From an uncultured Prevotellaceae bacterium (GTDB lineage: Bacteria > Bacteroidota > Bacteroidia > Bacteroidales > Bacteroidaceae): 64,000 nt of DNA. Under the pieces are notes generated by a model. It saw only the letters and a program-made list of their open reading frames with translations, had not been told where the DNA came from and made no database searches. Each line of letters begins with the position of its first letter. Within the stretch, counting starts at the first letter, position 1. The stretch covers positions 1 to 64,000 of the forward strand of contig OMWC01000002.1 of NCBI GenBank assembly GCA_900314655.1, in the 5' to 3' direction. The position numbers and the translations under genes are program-made. Below are positions 63,517 to 64,000 of this stretch, in pieces.

Positions 63517-64000
63517 CTATTGTCCGAGGTAGGTCTTGAGCATTTTGCTCTTGGTGTTGTGGCGGAGTCGGCGAATGGCTTTCTCCTTGATCTGGCGCAC
63601 GCGCTCACGGGTGAGTCCGAAGCGCTCGCCGATTTCTTCGAGCGTCATTTCCGGCTGACCTATGCCGAAGAAGCATTCTATGATATTGCGCTCGCGCTCG
63701 TTGAGGAGCGTCAATGCACGTGAGATTTCGTCGCGCAGCGATTCCATCACGAGCGTGCGGTCGGCCATGGGCGCGTCATCGTTGACCATGATGTCGAGCA
63801 GGCTGTTGTCTTCGCCTTCCACGAATGGCGCGTCCACGCTGATGTGGCGGCCGTTCACCTTCATGGCATCGATGATCTTGTCTTCAGGAAGGTCTATCTT
63901 CTCGGCAATCTCTCCCACGCTGGGACGGCGCTCGTGCTCTTGCTCAAACTTATTGAGCACACGGTTAATCTTGCTGACCGAACCTACCTGATTGAGTGGC
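63517..64000 (-). CDS. rpoD: RNA polymerase sigma factor RpoD (partial)
   Basis: The C-terminal 160 residues of a primary sigma-70 factor; the 5' part lies beyond the right edge. Visible are the end of region 3 (PLNQVGSVSKINRVLNKFEQ), the linker, and region 4 with the helix-turn-helix TLEEIGERFGLTRERVRQIK that reads the -33 promoter element. The reading frame stays open to the window end, so the GTG at 63960 is not the true start. Bacteroidetes use this sigma for TTG...TAnnTTTG promoters, seen throughout this window. Confidence 0.95.
   Translation of the reverse strand, partial: PLNQVGSVSKINRVLNKFEQEHERRPSVGEIAEKIDLPEDKIIDAMKVNGRHISVDAPFVEGEDNSLLDIMVNDDAPMADRTLVMESLRDEISRALTLLNERERNIIECFFGIGQPEMTLEEIGERFGLTRERVRQIKEKAIRRLRHNTKSKMLKTYLGQ

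Overview
The window is chromosomal DNA of a Bacteroidales bacterium, most likely Prevotellaceae (Prevotella/Segatella type). Four things point there: promoters of the Bacteroidetes form (a TTG about 20 bases before TAnnTTTG) in front of many genes; an ATP synthase operon in the order beta-epsilon-(small membrane protein)-a-c-b-delta-alpha-gamma; a complete Na+-pumping NADH:quinone reductase operon; and a GH10 xylanase whose catalytic domain is split by a carbohydrate-binding insert, as described for Prevotella xylanases.

Layout. 0.1-5.2 kb: a GldB-like lipoprotein and a TamB-like envelope protein. 5.3-11 kb: nqrABCDEF. 11-17 kb: prs with a ThiE-like gene, nspC, a four-tRNA cluster (Gly, Leu, Leu, Gly), a conserved unknown gene, ssb and a GldE/CorC-type membrane protein, then a candidate small RNA. 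17-23.4 kb: a minus-strand operon lon-tgt-lptF/G-DEAD helicase. 23.4-24 kb: intergenic DNA with inverted repeats and a possible 21-residue membrane peptide. 24-31.4 kb: the F-type ATP synthase operon. 31.4-40 kb: an accessory region with a secreted leucine-rich-repeat protein, a P-loop ATPase, and a VirE / DUF4248 / amidase / HU-like / 'smalltalk' module embedded in REP-like repeats. 40-47 kb: a C69 dipeptidase and a four-gene acid-sugar catabolic operon (DapA-family lyase, sodium symporter, PdxA-type dehydrogenase, DUF1537 kinase). 47-57 kb: pgk, a DUF4923 lipoprotein, ridA-queC, a TonB-dependent receptor, uxuA-rlmH-DUF4491, a phosphohexomutase, and tRNA-Ser and tRNA-Glu. 57-61.4 kb: convergent xylan-degrading enzymes (GH8-DUF4380 fusion and split GH10). 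61.5-64 kb: an S26-like peptidase, an HPr-kinase-like protein and a small exported protein behind the 3' part of rpoD.

How it fits together: Nqr builds a sodium gradient that the sodium symporter can use, while the c subunit of the ATP synthase lacks the usual sodium ligands and looks proton-driven. The xylanases, UxuA and the acid-sugar operon suggest growth on plant cell-wall carbohydrates. The most unusual material is repetitive: four intergenic arrays, each of exactly five 22-bp units on the same strand; three copies of a roughly 75-bp palindrome; REP-like pairs with relics of the DUF4248 gene; and several long inverted repeats.
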